DNA of 64,000 nt from Nymphaea colorata (taxonomy: Eukaryota; Streptophyta; Magnoliopsida; Nymphaeales; Nymphaeaceae), in assembly GCF_008831285.2 (NCBI RefSeq), contig NC_045145.1, forward strand, positions 3,636,723 to 3,700,722, read 5' to 3'. Shown here piece by piece: positions 38,661 to 51,753 of the stretch. Position 1 is the stretch's first letter. Every line of letters starts with the position of its first letter. The position numbers were made by a program, and so were the translations under genes. The notes under the pieces were generated by a model that saw nothing but the letters and a program-made list of their open reading frames with translations, ran no database searches and was not told the DNA's origin.

Positions 38661-39106
38661 GGAGGGCAAAACAAAAAACATAAAACTGAAAGAGGGTAGT
38701 TGAGATAATATATCTCAACTAACACATTGTGATGGATTAGTTTTACAATAAAAGAATACGAGCATGGTTCAAAGAATTGCTTGTCATTTAGAGAAACTGC
38801 GGTTGATTCAAATTTCATCCACTCATAATCCTTGATCCAGATTGAAGCGATAGTAACATATGGTTAATAGCATGCTTAATTATATACTATACGTTACTTC
38901 CAAATCAACTTCGGTCAAAACCATGGATAATGTTGAAAAAATCAGATGTGCTTGTCAAAGAGAAGAACCTCAGCTCCTCAGAATCTGAGATCCGAACAAC
39001 GGCCAGATCAACGATTCTTCTTTGGTTATTGTACAACAATAACCAATCTTGGAGAGACACACACCTCTTCCTTACCTTCTCCTGAGGGGAAGGGAGTTCT
39101 GCTGCA

Positions 39107-42100
39107 ATGAACCCATCCTCTTCGTTACCCACGATGAGCGCCTCCACGGCGTTTGTCCCTCTGCTTCTCTTCTTTATAGCTATCCTTGCAGAATCCGCCG
39201 CTGCCAACGTCGTCAAATTGGATGTTCACCCCAAGATCCTGAACAAATCCGGCGATTCGGTCAGGATAGAGTGGAGCGGAATCCCGAACCCGTATGCCCT
39301 CGATTGGTTGGGGGTCTATAACCCAGCCAGCTCCGATCACAAGAACTTCATTGGGTATGTCTTCCTATCGTCTTCCCCCAACTGGAAATCCGGCTCTGGT
39401 TTCATCGATCTCCCCCTGCTGAACCTGAGATCGAGCTACCAATTTCGGATCTTCAATTGGAACGAGAGCGAGATCAACAAGAAGCACCGCGATCATGACC
39501 AGAACCCGTTGCCTGGCACCCGCCATCTTCTGGCGACGAGCGAAGAGGTCTCCTTTGCGAATTACAACGATCCGGCGCAGATCCACCTCGCCTTCGGATC
39601 AAACGATGACGAGATGAGGGTACTGTTCATCACGAGGGACGGAATCAAGAGCTTTGCGCGATATGGGCTAAAACGCGACGAGCTCGATGAAATCGCGGAA
39701 GCGTCGACGACGACGTATTCGAGGTCGGATATGTGCGATTCGCCGGCGAATTCGGATGGTGGGTGGAGGGATCCGGGGAACATACATGATGCAGTCATGA
39801 AGAATTTGAAGGCTGGAGCGAGGTACTACTATCAGGTGACAATATTGTGCCCATGCCTGTTCCTGTGGTCTGGTTGGTTTCTGCTAGATTAATTAGTTAG
39901 TAACTTTGTTGATAAATTTTGAAGTATCTGTTGTTGATGGTTGATATGGTTCTTTCTTTATTATGTTGAGTGCCTGCTTCATGATTCAAGTGCATAATTT
40001 ACGTCAGTTGACTATGTTAATATTTTACGTAGAGAGGATTTTAAGATTCTCCGCTGGAATTTTTGGTGGGGGGATGCTTCTTTCCCCCGTCCCCATGGAT
40101 GCAATGCTTACGTTGCTTCTCTTTGTTGTCAGTGGATCCTCTCTGTTTTATTTTTCACTGTTCCTTTTAAAGCTGTATAAAAGGGATATATATTAGTCTT
40201 GTTAAATAATTAAGTGCGGCATTCCAATCAAAAGAATTGGCGCAGGATTGCAATCGAGTGAGGTTGCATAATCTAGTTATTTGGAGAAGACCATATAAAA
40301 TGACGACTTAGGAACTTCTTTTCCCCTAAAAATTCTTTTCAGCTAATATTTCCTGTATTTGGTTATTCGTGTTTCACAAAGTTATCGTTGAAGATCTCCA
40401 GTTGATGTTTAGTTTTTGACATGTATCAAGCTTTAGTAATCTGTATCCACATTACATGTTTTCGCCTTTAAAAAAAAATGCAGTGGTTTCCAAAATTTTA
40501 TGGGAAAAAGTTGTTCTCAGGACATCTGGTTTGTCAATTTCTGTTTTAAATGAGGTTCCCTCAATGTAACCTAGTCATTATTGTTACCTGCATTGGTCAG
40601 AATTATTTATGTCAATTATCATTTTTATTATCCAACAAACAACGTATTGTTCCTGAAAAGTTTGTAGTAACTAATCTATTGCTATTGTGATTCTGTTTCT
40701 CATTAACTGAGAGAAATTTCATTTGCATGGTCGAATGTTGAGCCATTTCTTCATCAGCTGACCATCGAAAAATGGGGGTCTGCCTGCGTATAGCTTTCAC
40801 TTGATTAGGGGAATCTGGTGTACACATTTTATTATGGAATAACTTTTCTTGGTTAATGACCATTCTGAACATTAAGGAGACTGATCCCACACTTTAGCAC
40901 TTGTTCTGCGTTCCACATTTATTGTCCAATAGGACATCTCTACGCTCTTGTTACAAGGCAGCTCTTACTTTGATTTCATTTAAACATCTAAAGGCCTCAA
41001 AAAGTATATCTGCAATGAATATGTAGGAGAAGTTTTTGTGGTACAGATAGTTTATGAAATTTCAAGTGAAATTGTGAAATAGGATTGCAGCAATATAGCT
41101 CACTATGGCCGTAGTCTAGGCCTTCATGTGTGGAAGCTCATTTTTTTTTGTTGGTTTTGACCAATCAGAGGACTTTTTGTGAAATATAATCACATCAAAA
41201 TGAAGTCACACTCGATCAGTTTGAACCCCATGTTACTTTTTTCTTTTGTTGAATGATTTTTCTTTCCATTAAGATCTGCATCTGGTGCCAATGAGTGGCT
41301 GCTGGGAGTCAGGCTCCCCTCCTTTTATTCCAATAAAATGATATGTACTGTTAAAAAGATAGATATACAGGATGCTTTGCATCAAAACAGAATAGCAGAA
41401 GCCCAGCCCACAAAAAACCTGCTGCCCTAACGGTGAGAGATAAACCCATTTGAGCTCACAAAAAACTGAAAGATCCTGTATCTGAGAGACAGAAAACAGA
41501 GCATGTTTGTCTACCCTCTGTCATTCCTGCCATCACATTCTCCAACTTCACTTAGCACTCTTCCTGCTTCCACTGTTGGCAGGCAGTTCTTAACTTCACT
41601 TCTGTGACTCACTGACTCTCCTTTTGAATCATCTGCCACCTGCTAGGAAGAAGGTGATCTTCCATCTGTCATATTATTGAGACACCTTTCGCATCCTGAA
41701 TTGTTAGAAATATGCCCAAATTTACTAGGGAAGTCCTTCCTAGAGAGTAACCATTCGTCCAACAAAAAGAACTCAGCCACATGTCTACCTGACCGAGCTT
41801 CAAGAATTCACGACTGGAGTCCCCTGATCTTTGTCCCATAGACTCCTACCACCAACCTTGTCTGTTTCCTTTTGCAGTTAACTTTTTGAATAAAAACTAG
41901 CGAGGTTTGACCCTAAGGGGGTGTTTGGTAACAGGAACACTGACACATTCATGGAACACTGCATTCCAAAGAACACTGTTCCTTACCAAACACCTTCTAA
42001 AGGTGAGTACTTTGCCTCCTTTGTCAGTCACCCTAAAATAAAAAAAGATTTTCAGATAAGATTTATCCTATTGGCAAGAGGCATTTACCAGTTGCTAGAG

Positions 42101-43410
42101 TTTATTTAGCTTTGCCTGAACCTTAAGCTCTGTCAATTTAGGTGTTGATTTCCTGTTTATTTTTACTAAAACCTTTATGTTATTCACAGGTTGGCAGTGA
42201 CGAAGGAGGATGGAGCTCAACTTATAGTTTCATTTCCAAGGACAAAGATTCTGGTGAGACAAATGCTTTTCTTTTTGGAGACATGGGAACTTCATTCCCA
42301 TATGCAACTTTTATTCGCACTCAAGAGGAAAGTAAGTCGACTGTAAGGTGGATCCAGCGTGACATTGAAAACCTTGGGGACAAATCTGCTTTCATATCCC
42401 ATATTGGTGATATCAGTTATGCTCGTGGTTATGCATGGATATGGGATTCATTCTTCACTCAGATTGAACCCCTTGCTTCTAAAGTACCATACCATGTTTG
42501 CATAGGCAATCATGAGTATGATTGGCCATCTCAACCTTGGAGGCCATCTTGGTCGTATGCTGTTTATGGAACTGATGGAGGTGGTGAATGTGGAGTACCT
42601 TACAGCTTGAAATTTAACATGCCTGGAAATTCTGCGCTGCCTACTGGAAATGGTGTCCAGACCACCCGAAACTTGTACTACTCCATTGATGTTGGGGTTG
42701 TCCACTTCTTGTATATTTCAACGGAGACCAACTTTCTTCCAGGAAGTGATCAGTATGCTTTTATCAAGAGTGACTTGGAGTCTGTAAATCGTGAGAAGAC
42801 ACCTTTTATAGTCGTGCAAGGTCATCGCCCGATGTATACCACAAGCAATGAGGTAAGGGATGCTCCACACAGGGCAAGAATGCTGGAGCACTTGGAACCT
42901 TTATTTGTAAGCAACAGAGTTAGTCTTGCTCTCTGGGGTCATGTACATAGATATGAGAGGTTCTGTCCTCTAAAAAATTTCACATGTGGAGGCCAAGACA
43001 ACAGCACAGATAATCACTTCACAATGCATATGGTGATTGGAATGGGTGGTCAAGACTGGCAACCCATTTGGGAACCAAGGCCTGACCACCCAGATGTTCC
43101 AATCTATCCACAGCCAGCGAGATCATTGTATCGTGGGGGTGAGTTTGGTTATGTCAGGCTGCATGCGACAAGAGAGAAGATGTCACTCACTTACGTAGGA
43201 AATCATGATGGAATGCCTCATGATACTGTTGATATTTTAGGAAAAGGTGTTAAGGAAGCCATTGTTCATACTTCTGCTTCTCGCTACGTCCAAGGAGGAA
43301 GCCTTTTGGTAGTTGGGACTCTTGTAGGATTCCTTATTGGTTTCCTTGTGCATGCTAGGAAGGACGCAAATCACAGGAGCTGGAGTGTGATAAAGAGTGA
43401 TGAAATGTAG
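39107..43410 (+). CDS. PAP2: Purple acid phosphatase, PAP2/PAP9 type, array copy 1
   Basis: Family role: metal-dependent phosphoesterase. Arabidopsis PAP2 sits on plastid and mitochondrial outer membranes through its C-terminal tail. Exons 39107-39835 and 42190-43410 (GT-AG, phase 0) give 649 aa, close to the 656 of AtPAP2. A hydrophobic N-terminus is followed by a fibronectin-like domain (exon 1) and the metallophosphatase domain (exon 2). Metal ligands are all present: GDMG (D274), GDISY (D317, Y320), GNHE (N350, H351), VQGH and GHVH. The C-terminus has a hydrophobic helix ([16 protein letters not shown]) and a short basic tail. An in-frame ATG at 39134 aligns better with the starts of the other two copies and would give 640 aa. 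The 2.35-kb intron is the longest of the three and contains a small GTGTTTGG-ended element. Confidence 0.95.
41918..42002. mobile_element. Short inverted-repeat element in PAP copy 1 intron
   Basis: The left end GGGGGTGTTTGGTAACAGG and right end CCTTACCAAACACCTTC form a terminal inverted repeat around about 50 bp. It resembles hAT-type MITEs with GTTTGG ends. Confidence 0.6.
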
Positions 43411-44631
43411 ACGGTTTGCAGAGACAGCAGTCAGTCGCTTCACTTGACTCTCATGCCGTAGTATTTCTAGCTCAAGCGAAGGAACATCAGCCACTATTGA
43501 GTTGCAAGGCATACTTACTGGGGGTAACTGCCTCTTTTGAATGAATTGATGGTGGAATAGGTTCCATTTTGTTCAGAGAATAGTGTAAGCTCATGTAGAT
43601 ATGTGTTCATTACTGTTGTTCCTAATATGTGGATATCTTCTGCCTGTATCAGCTTCTTTCTTCCTTTTCTAGTGTGTGCTTTTGAGTCAACTGGTGAATG
43701 ACATTTGAAAAGACATCGGTAGAAATAATGCACAGTTGGTCTGGTTCTGGCTTCAATGTACAACTTGCTCCTGATTCCACATAACCTCCCAATCAGATCA
43801 TTCAATTTTTCTCGGTGGTGGGCGAATGGATTCTACATATCTTGGTATTTCTTTCTTGGCAGTATATCTGTATCTGACTTCATGGGCTCTTCCAACAGGG
43901 GCTTTCTAAGGTCATTCAAGAAAATTATTAATATTGAAAAGGTTTATAAGCTTGGTGTGCATCTACCTCCTTATTGTAGAAACTGTTGGACGTAAGAATT
44001 GATATCAGGTCAAGTGGTAGCTACATGTGGAGTATCGCAAGAGCTACACTCTTTTGAAGCCCGCGTTGCACGAACAAGTCAACTAGCGGTATAAGTGTAG
44101 TCTCTGGTGGAGCTGACATTCCCAAGGTGCAAAACCTCGGCCTGCAGTTGTTTTGTGACAGCAAAAATGCTTGTTAGAGGACGTCACAGAGAGACCCTTG
44201 ATTGCCGCAAGAATACTATTCGTTAAACAATATGGAGAAATCTAAAGTTTAGGAGATAGGTAAATCACAGAATGACCCTGAAGATAGAGCATCAAGCCAT
44301 GTGAAGCAGATAACGGAGACCTACCTGAGCCACAGGGTTTTGACCTTGACTCCATTAACCATGGAACTGGCATTAATTAGGTCAGGACAAGTCCAAGCTT
44401 TGTGATTGGAATGCTTTTTGGTTATTGCATTGATCAACTCATCCGGGGAACCAAGTATGCTGTATGTTCACGAGCTTGGTAGCCAAAAACCCAATTATCC
44501 TTCACTAGATTAGTAATGATTTGAGCCAATTCTTCTCAAGATTCAACCTAAGGATGTCTCTGGAAAAAAAGGGGAAAAACACCCCTTATATAAGCTAACA
44601 TTTCACCATATATGAAGGAGTCCTTGTTCAT

Positions 44632-44772
44632 CTAAAGGTTCGTTTGGCAACAGCGACACATTGTTATTGTTTCATGAATTTGTCTTAAAGAATAAGGTAG
44701 ATTAAGTATATCATGAATCTGCCTCATTTTTGAAATAGTAAGAATGTGTTACCATTGTCAAACAGCCCTTAT
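44632..44772. mobile_element. MITE-like element with GTTTGGCAACAG ends
   Basis: Left end GGTTCGTTTGGCAACAGCG and right end CCATTGTCAAACAGCCCTT are imperfect inverted repeats. Internal TTCATGAAT and ATGAATCTGCCT phrases recall 26310-26400, which may be a relative. Confidence 0.55.
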
Positions 44773-45224
44773 GTGTCTAAAATTTTGTATTCAAGATGTG
44801 TTTCCCCTTGACTGTATTCTCCTCAAATAGAGATGAAAGATATACTCCTTAGAAAAAGGGGGCAGCTTGCACCTTCAAAATATGGAGATAAGTTACCACC
44901 AACTGCAGTGCTGCAGTTTCGGTAACTTTAGCTGATCCATTGATTCAGCTAAATCACTTCCAATCGGCCAGAAAATATCAAAAAACAAACATTTAAAAAA
45001 TAGTTTCAGTACAAAAAAGTCTTAAAATATAATTGGCCATTAACTTGAGTCCAGTCGTTTGCCACCAATTTGATTCAAATTGGCTGAATCAGCTAACATT
45101 GGTTATCACAACAATGCTATTGAAAATGACTCAATGGGTATTGCATAGTTGGTTGAGTTAGGAGTATGTGAAAAGATATGTTCCTGTGCACTCTACCAAC
45201 AAGGCCGACATAGGTATACTAACA

Positions 45225-45500
45225 ATTGATTCTGACTAGGCCCCACCCAACACCCGAAACCGAGCCCAGGCCCAACCTAGTTAAAATAAAAAAATAATTT
45301 TTAAAATACAAAAATTGATATAAATTATATTTTAATAATAAAGTATATTAAAATAAAAATAATATTAAAAAATTACTAGAATCAAATCGAGCCTAGTCAG
45401 GCTGACCCAAGCCTGCCTGGGCCAGTTTTTTTGGGGCCCAAACTTGGGTTCAATCGGACCGGATACCAACTACCCGGCCTGATGCCCAACCCTAAACAAG
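45225..45500. mobile_element. GC-ended element (family G), copy 4
   Basis: Block order GGCCCCACCC, GAGCCCAGGCCC, AT-rich core, GCCTGCCTGGGCC and CCGGCCTGATGCCCAACCC matches the other family members. Confidence 0.6.
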
Positions 45501-46369
45501 AAGTAGAATGACCTCCGTTGCCCATAGAGACAGATGAACAAATTCTCATGTAGGTTGTGCAGACGGAATTCAAATATGCCATATTCCTAATAATTAGATG
45601 TTAAAAGTCTATCACTAAAAGCATCATGAACTGATACTACAAACACAAAAAAAGTCACTACAATGTGCACCATAGTTGGCAAACTCATTATTTGAATTCG
45701 GATCTGCTGAAGACTGGGCCATCAGATGAGAAAGTTGACTTGGTGACTCGATTGTGTTGAGTCATACATTTTTATAGTGCATTTTTTCTTCAAATAAATA
45801 ACTGAAAGAAAGTAAGTCCGCTGGAACGTCATGTTTGATTTTTTCATCAACTAAAACCGAAGGACTGGTGATATGAGTATTCGTTGTGCTATTTTAAACT
45901 CGGTCACGCTCTCCGGGGTAGTAGGGATGAATCACTTGCTCACGTTTTACTTTCAAAATCAGGGGTAAGTTTGACTTAACTTTTAACGTAATTTCCTAAC
46001 ATGATTCTTTAATATAAACATGAAATTAACAAAGATCAGAGAAACATACATGAAGAGTGAAGTTTATGGATTTATGAAGTTCTTAACATGAAACTGGAAT
46101 CCTTTAAACTTACAACTCCATGTGTGATTGTGATCAGTCCATAGCCAAAATTAAAAGGCGTAAGCTCATAAGAAACCATAAGAAAAATATGTACAAGTCG
46201 GAATAGGTTTCACGTCGAATGTAAAAGATGCACGTTGACTGCAAGAGGCATGCAACATCACACATAAATACACAACCAGATTAGCACTTTAGTTTTTATT
46301 TCCAAACTACTTTATTACCGTAGACTAGGTTTTGTATCAATTTAGGAAGTCCAAATCAACATATATATA

Positions 46370-46475
46370 TCTCTTTCTCTCAGTTTGTTCTTTGTATTTA
46401 GGGGACTTCTTGTCTTCAAATTTTATAATATATTTCTATTTTATCGGCTCTCTCTTTCTCTCTCCCTCTTAGTCC
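46370..46475 (+). mobile_element. LINE-like 3' end, CT-tailed (copy 2)
   Basis: TTTAGGGGACTTCTTGTCTTC, then ATAATATATTTCTATTTTATCGG and (CT)n, nearly the same as 38590-38660. Confidence 0.55.
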
Positions 46476-47265
46476 TCATCGTCTGCACTCTGAACCCTGC
46501 ATAGAGGGGCGGAGCCAAAGGGCCGGTAAGGGCCATGACCCCTCTCAAGTATAAAATAACTGCTAATTAACGACAAAATCCAAACCAAAAGTTAGATTTA
46601 AGCTGTCCTTTTATCAACCAAGAGGGTGACCATATCATAAGATGCCTTTATTTTTAGTAAAGTCTAGTGAACTTCATTCGATCTCCTTCTTTCTTTTTCT
46701 TAGAAAGCCAAGTCAAGTCAACTGCATTCGATTTCCTTCTCTTTTTTCTTGTCCTTTTTTTGCCTAACATTCCGAAAACAAGAGCTAGCTGTGAAATATA
46801 GTCTAACATAAACTACAGAATCATGAACTGCACGGATCTTAGCCATAAGTCTAAATGAATGAACAACTTAAAATCTATTGTTCTTAGCTCAGTTATTTGG
46901 GTATGTGAGTAAGATTTTAAGAAGGATTAAAAACTTCAATCAACCTTTTTAAAAACATCAATAAAGCACTTTACTTTGTTTTCCAGCCAAATATATATAT
47001 TAGTCAGTTATTCTTCCGAATCAAATGTCAAATCTTTACAATGACAATTCCGAAGAGAAGTCAATTTTACACTCTAATTATGCCATAAATTATTCTGCAG
47101 TATTGCACACTGAATTCAATTCCACTCATGTCTTCGGTTTCTTCTCAACCGACTCGCTGATATTGTTGACTTCTTTCTCTTTGTCTCTGAGTGGGAGTTC
47201 TCTGTAAGCAAGAGGGAGCTCTCTTTCTCGCTCTTCACGAATGCACACAGACACACAGAGCCGCC

Positions 47266-50101
47266 ATGAACGTCCCTGTAAGGCTTCTCCTTTGCGTCTC
47301 CCTCTTCTTCACCGCCTTCCCCCTGAAATCAGCCGCTGCCACCGTCGTCAGCTTGGACGTGCACCCCAAAATTTTAAAAAAGTCGGGCGATTCAGTGAGG
47401 ATCGAGTGGAATGGAATCCCGACGCCGCAATCCTTCGACTGGCTGGGAATCTACAACCCCGCCACCTCCTCCGACGAGAACTTCATTGGGTACGTCTATC
47501 TTTCGACCTTCCCCACCTGGAATTCCGGCTCAGCTTCGATCGATCTCCCCCTGCTGAACCTGAGATCGACCTACCAATTCCGGATCTTCAGCTGGAACGA
47601 GAGCGAGATCAGCAATAACACGCGCCGCGACGACGACGAGAATCCGCTGCCCGGCACCGCCCATCTGCTGGCGACGAGCGAAGTGATCTCCTTTGTGAAC
47701 GACAATGACCCGGCGCAGATCCACCTCGCGTTCGGATCGAGGGACGACGAGATGCGGGTGCTGTTCATCACGAGGGCCGGAAGGAGAAGCTTTGTGAGGT
47801 ATGGGCTGAAGAAGGAGGAGCAGACGGAGATGGTGAAGGCTCGGGCATCGACGTACTCGAGGTCGGATATGTGTGATTCGCCGGCGAATTCGGAGGCAGG
47901 CTGGAGGGATCCGGGGTTCATCCATGATGGGCTAATGAAGAATTTGAAGCCAGGGACGAGGTACTACTATCAGGTGAGGATGTCGTTGTTTCATGACTTT
48001 CGTCTTTTCTTTCTTATTTTTCTTTTATTTTCATGGAAATGTTTTAAATCAGTTCGATCAACCATTCTATCTAATTTATCGAAGCTGCAAAATCTTCATG
48101 TTTGGAGCCCCGATGTCAATATAATTACTTCACGATCTTGGTAAATATATGGTTACTCCCTTCAAAATTAATCTATGGCCGAAATCCCATTGACCGAACC
48201 AACCCCGATCAGCTTTGCTATGCCCTTTAAACTAAGACATTATAAAAAAAAAAGACCCTAATCATCCTCCGTCGGCTAATTCAATTATAGTTGATGAATG
48301 AATGGCGTTTTTGTTTCTATTGTTGTTTTAAACATACCTTTAAAATTTTTGGAATCATTTTAATTATTTGTGTACGTATTTTTTCCATTTTTCTTCATGC
48401 CAAATTTAGCTGAATCACTAAATCTGTATCCTAGTTCATTCAACCAATGTTATAAAATGTTAAGATTTTTTTTTAGTTAAATAAAATATATATTAAAATT
48501 AATTAAAAATTAAAAATTAAATAGGTGAAAGATAGATAACAAATGTCAATCTGAATTCGTTTTTGACTGATTTGGATCAAAATATAGACCCATTCAAGCC
48601 GATTCTAATAATATTAGATGCATTCTTTCACTGGTACACGCCCAATATTCCAAAATGCAACATTGACACAAAGTAAATTCAGAAAGCCATACATAGCAAG
48701 AAACATAGAAACATACTCTTTCCGTTTGATTAAAGTCGATCTACCGAGACTTTTAAAAAGTAGACTTCACAGCAGCACAGATCTCATATCCCCTTATTGA
48801 AATCAAAGTACTGTAAATTTTGCAACATATTCAGTTTGTTTATACATTTCTTGTGTTCTTAACAGGTTGGCAGCGACAAAGGAGGCTGGAGCTCCATTTA
48901 CAGTTTCATTTCTAAAGACAACAATTCCAATGAAACAAATGCTTTTCTTTTCGGCGACATGGGGACTTCTCTTCCATATTTAACTTATCTTCGCACTCAG
49001 GAGGAAAGCAAATCCACTGTGAAGTGGATCCTGCGGGACATTGAAGATCTTGAGGACAAGCCTGCTTTCATCTCCCACATCGGCGATATCAGTTATGCCC
49101 GTGGTTATGCTTGGATATGGGATTCATTCTTCACTCAGATCGAACCCCTGGCCTCCAAAGTTCCATATCATGTCTGCATAGGCAACCATGAGTATGACTG
49201 GCCGTCTCAGCCATGGCGGCCGTCGTGGTCCGCCACTGTATATGGGACGGACGGCGGCGGCGAGTGTGGAGTTCCTTACTCCTGGAAGTTTCACATGCCT
49301 GGAAATTCTTCTCTACCGACTGGGCATGGAGACCAGGCCACCAGAAACCTGTACTACTCCATTGATGTTGGGGTGGTGCACTTCCTGTACATATCAACAG
49401 AGACCAACTTCTTTGAAGGAAGCGACCAGTATGCTTTCATCAAGAATGATCTGGAGTCTGTCAATCGAGAGAAGACACCTTTTGTTGTGGTGCAAGGCCA
49501 TCGGCCTATGTACACCACAAGCAGTCAACCCCGAGGTGCTCCATTCAGAGCAACGCTTCTTGAGCACTTGGAGCCATTGCTTGTGAGCAACAGAGTTGAT
49601 CTTGCACTCTGGGGACACGTTCACACCTATGAGAGATTCTGCCCTCTAAGAAATTTCACCTGTGGTAGCCAAGAAAACAACACAGATCCGCACTTCACTG
49701 TGCATATGGGAATCGGCATGGCTGGTCATGATAATCAGGCTTCATGGGAGGAGAGGTCTGATCATCCTGAACTTCCGATCTTTCCGCAGCCGGATCGATC
49801 CTTGTACCGGAGTGCCGAATTCGGCTATGTTAGGCTTCATGCAACAAAAGAGAAGATGACAGTTACCTATGTTGGAAATCATGATGGAATGACTCATGAC
49901 AGTGTTGATATTTCAGCACAGAACATTCAAGAGATTACCGTTGTTCATTCTGATGCTACCGGCCGTGGCCAAATTAGAGGTGGAATTCTTGTGGCCGGTG
50001 GGGTTCTTGCAGGGCTTGTTATAGGCTTCCTCGTGCATGCCAAGAAGAGAGCAAATCGCCAAAAGCACTGGACTGCCGTAAATACTGATGATGAATTATA
50101 G
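47266..50101 (+). CDS. PAP2: Purple acid phosphatase, PAP2/PAP9 type, array copy 2
   Basis: Exons 47266-47973 and 48866-50101 (GT-AG, phase 0, 892-bp intron) give 647 aa. The ATG at 47266 has the context GCCGCCATG and is followed by a signal-like hydrophobic stretch (residues 5-22). Exon 1 carries the N-terminal beta-sandwich domain and is GC-rich, with CGC and GAC codons, unlike the AT-rich surroundings. Exon 2 has every metal ligand motif (GDMG, GDISY, GNHEYD, VQGH, GHVH). The C-terminal helix ([18 protein letters not shown]) and basic tail are kept, so membrane anchoring as in copy 1 is expected. It differs from copies 1 and 3 around the substrate region (SATVYG for [15 protein letters not shown] for [16 protein letters not shown] for the RDAP segment) and has an altered C-terminal half ([14 protein letters not shown]), so its preference may have moved. 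Activity is inferred only. Confidence 0.95.
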
Positions 50102-50932
50102 AAGAGTTAGCAGAGAACATGATAAATGATTAAGCAGTTGATCAAGAATTTGATGATCATGAATTGTTCCGTGTCTTTCAAGACTTCCATTTCACGTGAC
50201 AAATTCAAGAATTTTAGTTATGCAAGGAGTTTAATTTCTTCTTAATCTATAGTGTAATTTCTACATCCTGTCTTCTGCCCATATGGCTGGAACAGTCTCT
50301 TTCTTTCAAATCTGTTAAAGATGGCAGTTTTTGGTGACACCTGAAAGAAAGCATGTGTGATGCTGATGTGAATGGTAGTTCGGGTTTGAAGGTTATGACC
50401 GCTGCAACACTTCAGTGAAAACATTTTTTTTTTTTGCATTTTAAGTTTTATTCACGTGCATTTGTCCTCATGGTTTAAAAACCTCAAGAAGCGGCCAACT
50501 AATTGGATCCGTTTTTTGTTTGTTTGAAAGTGGGGTTAATCGAATTTTGTGGCAATTAATTAAAATTCACATAATAAAAAAATCTCGATATCACTTGAGT
50601 AAAAGATAAAAATCAGAACTCTTAAATTTGTTTTAAGTGTTGTGACCACAATGTGAACCATCTAATGCATTTATAAATACTAATTTAACACTAATTATAT
50701 TTAGTTCAAGTTATTTTTGTGAAAAAAATGATCTTTTCTACCATCAAATTTTGATGTTATAAGAGTCATTCATTTTTCAATTATTAAAAGACATTGTTAA
50801 AATGAAAAATTACTAACTTAATAAATGTTTCTCACTAAATCACCTTTAAAATCATATCTATAAGGTTATATAAAATTGCAAAAAAAACTTTAATAATCAA
50901 ATGGCGTAGTTTTCACCAACTTTCACACACAC

Positions 50933-50935
<3 letters not shown>

Positions 50936-51010
<75 letters not shown>
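50936..51010. repeat. (AT)n microsatellite
   Basis: Seventy-five bases of pure AT following a short CACACACA run. Confidence 0.97.
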
Positions 51011-51014
<4 letters not shown>

Positions 51015-51329
51015 CTAGATTTTTCTATCCCAATTAGAAAGGAAACCGTCAACCCTTCAGATCACACAAAGCCAATGTACATTAGGTATTGTGTTTAATT
51101 ACACTTATCAATACAATGCACTCATTGCCTTAAAGGTTGCATTTGTTTCACTAGGGATATGAGATCTCAGATTCATATATAGATTTAAGGTCGGACCATG
51201 CCCCTATCCAACCTTAAACCCATGGTTTTTAGCATGTGGTATTGAGATACTCAGTATCTTTCAACCTAATTGGATGAGTTCAAGGTAAGAGGTGGATTTC
51301 AACTATATATATATATATGGACAAACATA

Positions 51330-51535
51330 TAGAGCTTGGTACTTTCATTCAAAATGGTTGTGAAGGACGAGACTACTACTTCATGTTTGTACGATGGGAT
51401 GTGCCGGAGATTCCTTTCACATCTGATGACTTTGTGGATTATATCATTCAAAATTTCAATGGACATCTCTCTTTCTCTATGAGCAACGAAAAAAAGAGTG
51501 GGGTCTCACTCTTTCTATGCTTTGCTCTTTCTATA
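51330..51535 (+). pseudogene. Orphan duplicate of the PAP copy 3 5' flank
   Basis: Reads colinearly with the DNA just before PAP copy 3: here TTCAAAATGGTTGTGAAGGACGA, GAGATTCCTTTCACATC, ATCTCTCTTTCT, GAGTGGGGTCTCAC; there (52778-53075) TTCAGAATGGTTGTGGACGA, CAGATTCCTTTCACATC, ATCTCTCTCTCT, GAGTGGGGGTTG and CTCACTCTTTCTGTA. About 100 bases of the leader are missing. No phosphatase exon follows, so this is a promoter and leader remnant of a lost array member. The open frame across it (from 51317) is not thought to be a gene. Confidence 0.7.
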
Positions 51536-51753
51536 TATGAAAAATTGAAAGATGACTTTAGCTGTCTAGAGTCACCAAGCTTACTCAGGGGGTTATTCGA
51601 TCGATCGTGATAGATGCTTGAGAGAAAAACGATGAGAAGAAAGATAAGAACATTTTTGTCATATAATATTTTGTTTACATATTTTACTCCTTGTTTTTAT
51701 CTTAACTATCTATTATGATGGGTCAAATTTATCTATTATGATGGGTCAAATGG

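Larger units (their letters stand above)
30591..39106. other. Repeat-rich spacer, no gene recognised
   Basis: No supported gene. It includes a GC-ended element (31120), a (CT)n tract (31991-32019), two family-S repeats, a 24-bp tandem pair (33136-33183), three family-T copies, the second AT-rich element (36480) and a LINE-like 3' end (38560). The sequence 34150-35060 and 35390-36170 shows short open frames only, none recognised. Confidence 0.6.
43411..47265. other. Spacer between PAP copies 1 and 2
   Basis: No gene recognised. It contains the 3' flank of copy 1, a MITE-like element (44632-44772), a GC-ended element (45225-45500), a LINE-like 3' end (46370-46475), a GGGGCGGAGCC fragment from 46504, and the CT-rich leader of copy 2 just before 47266. 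The stretch 43990-44600 is unique-looking DNA without a usable open frame. Confidence 0.6.

Noticed and set aside
38905..39216. Minus-strand open frame before PAP copy 1
   Set aside because: It overlaps the first exon and leader of PAP copy 1 and has no recognisable domain.
47530..47925. Arg-rich minus-strand open frames over PAP first exons (also at 39365 and 53388)
   Set aside because: Shadows of the GC-rich phosphatase exons; the plus-strand phosphatase reading is certain.
51317..51610. 97-residue open frame on the plus strand
   Set aside because: It covers a decayed copy of the non-coding 5' flank of PAP copy 3.
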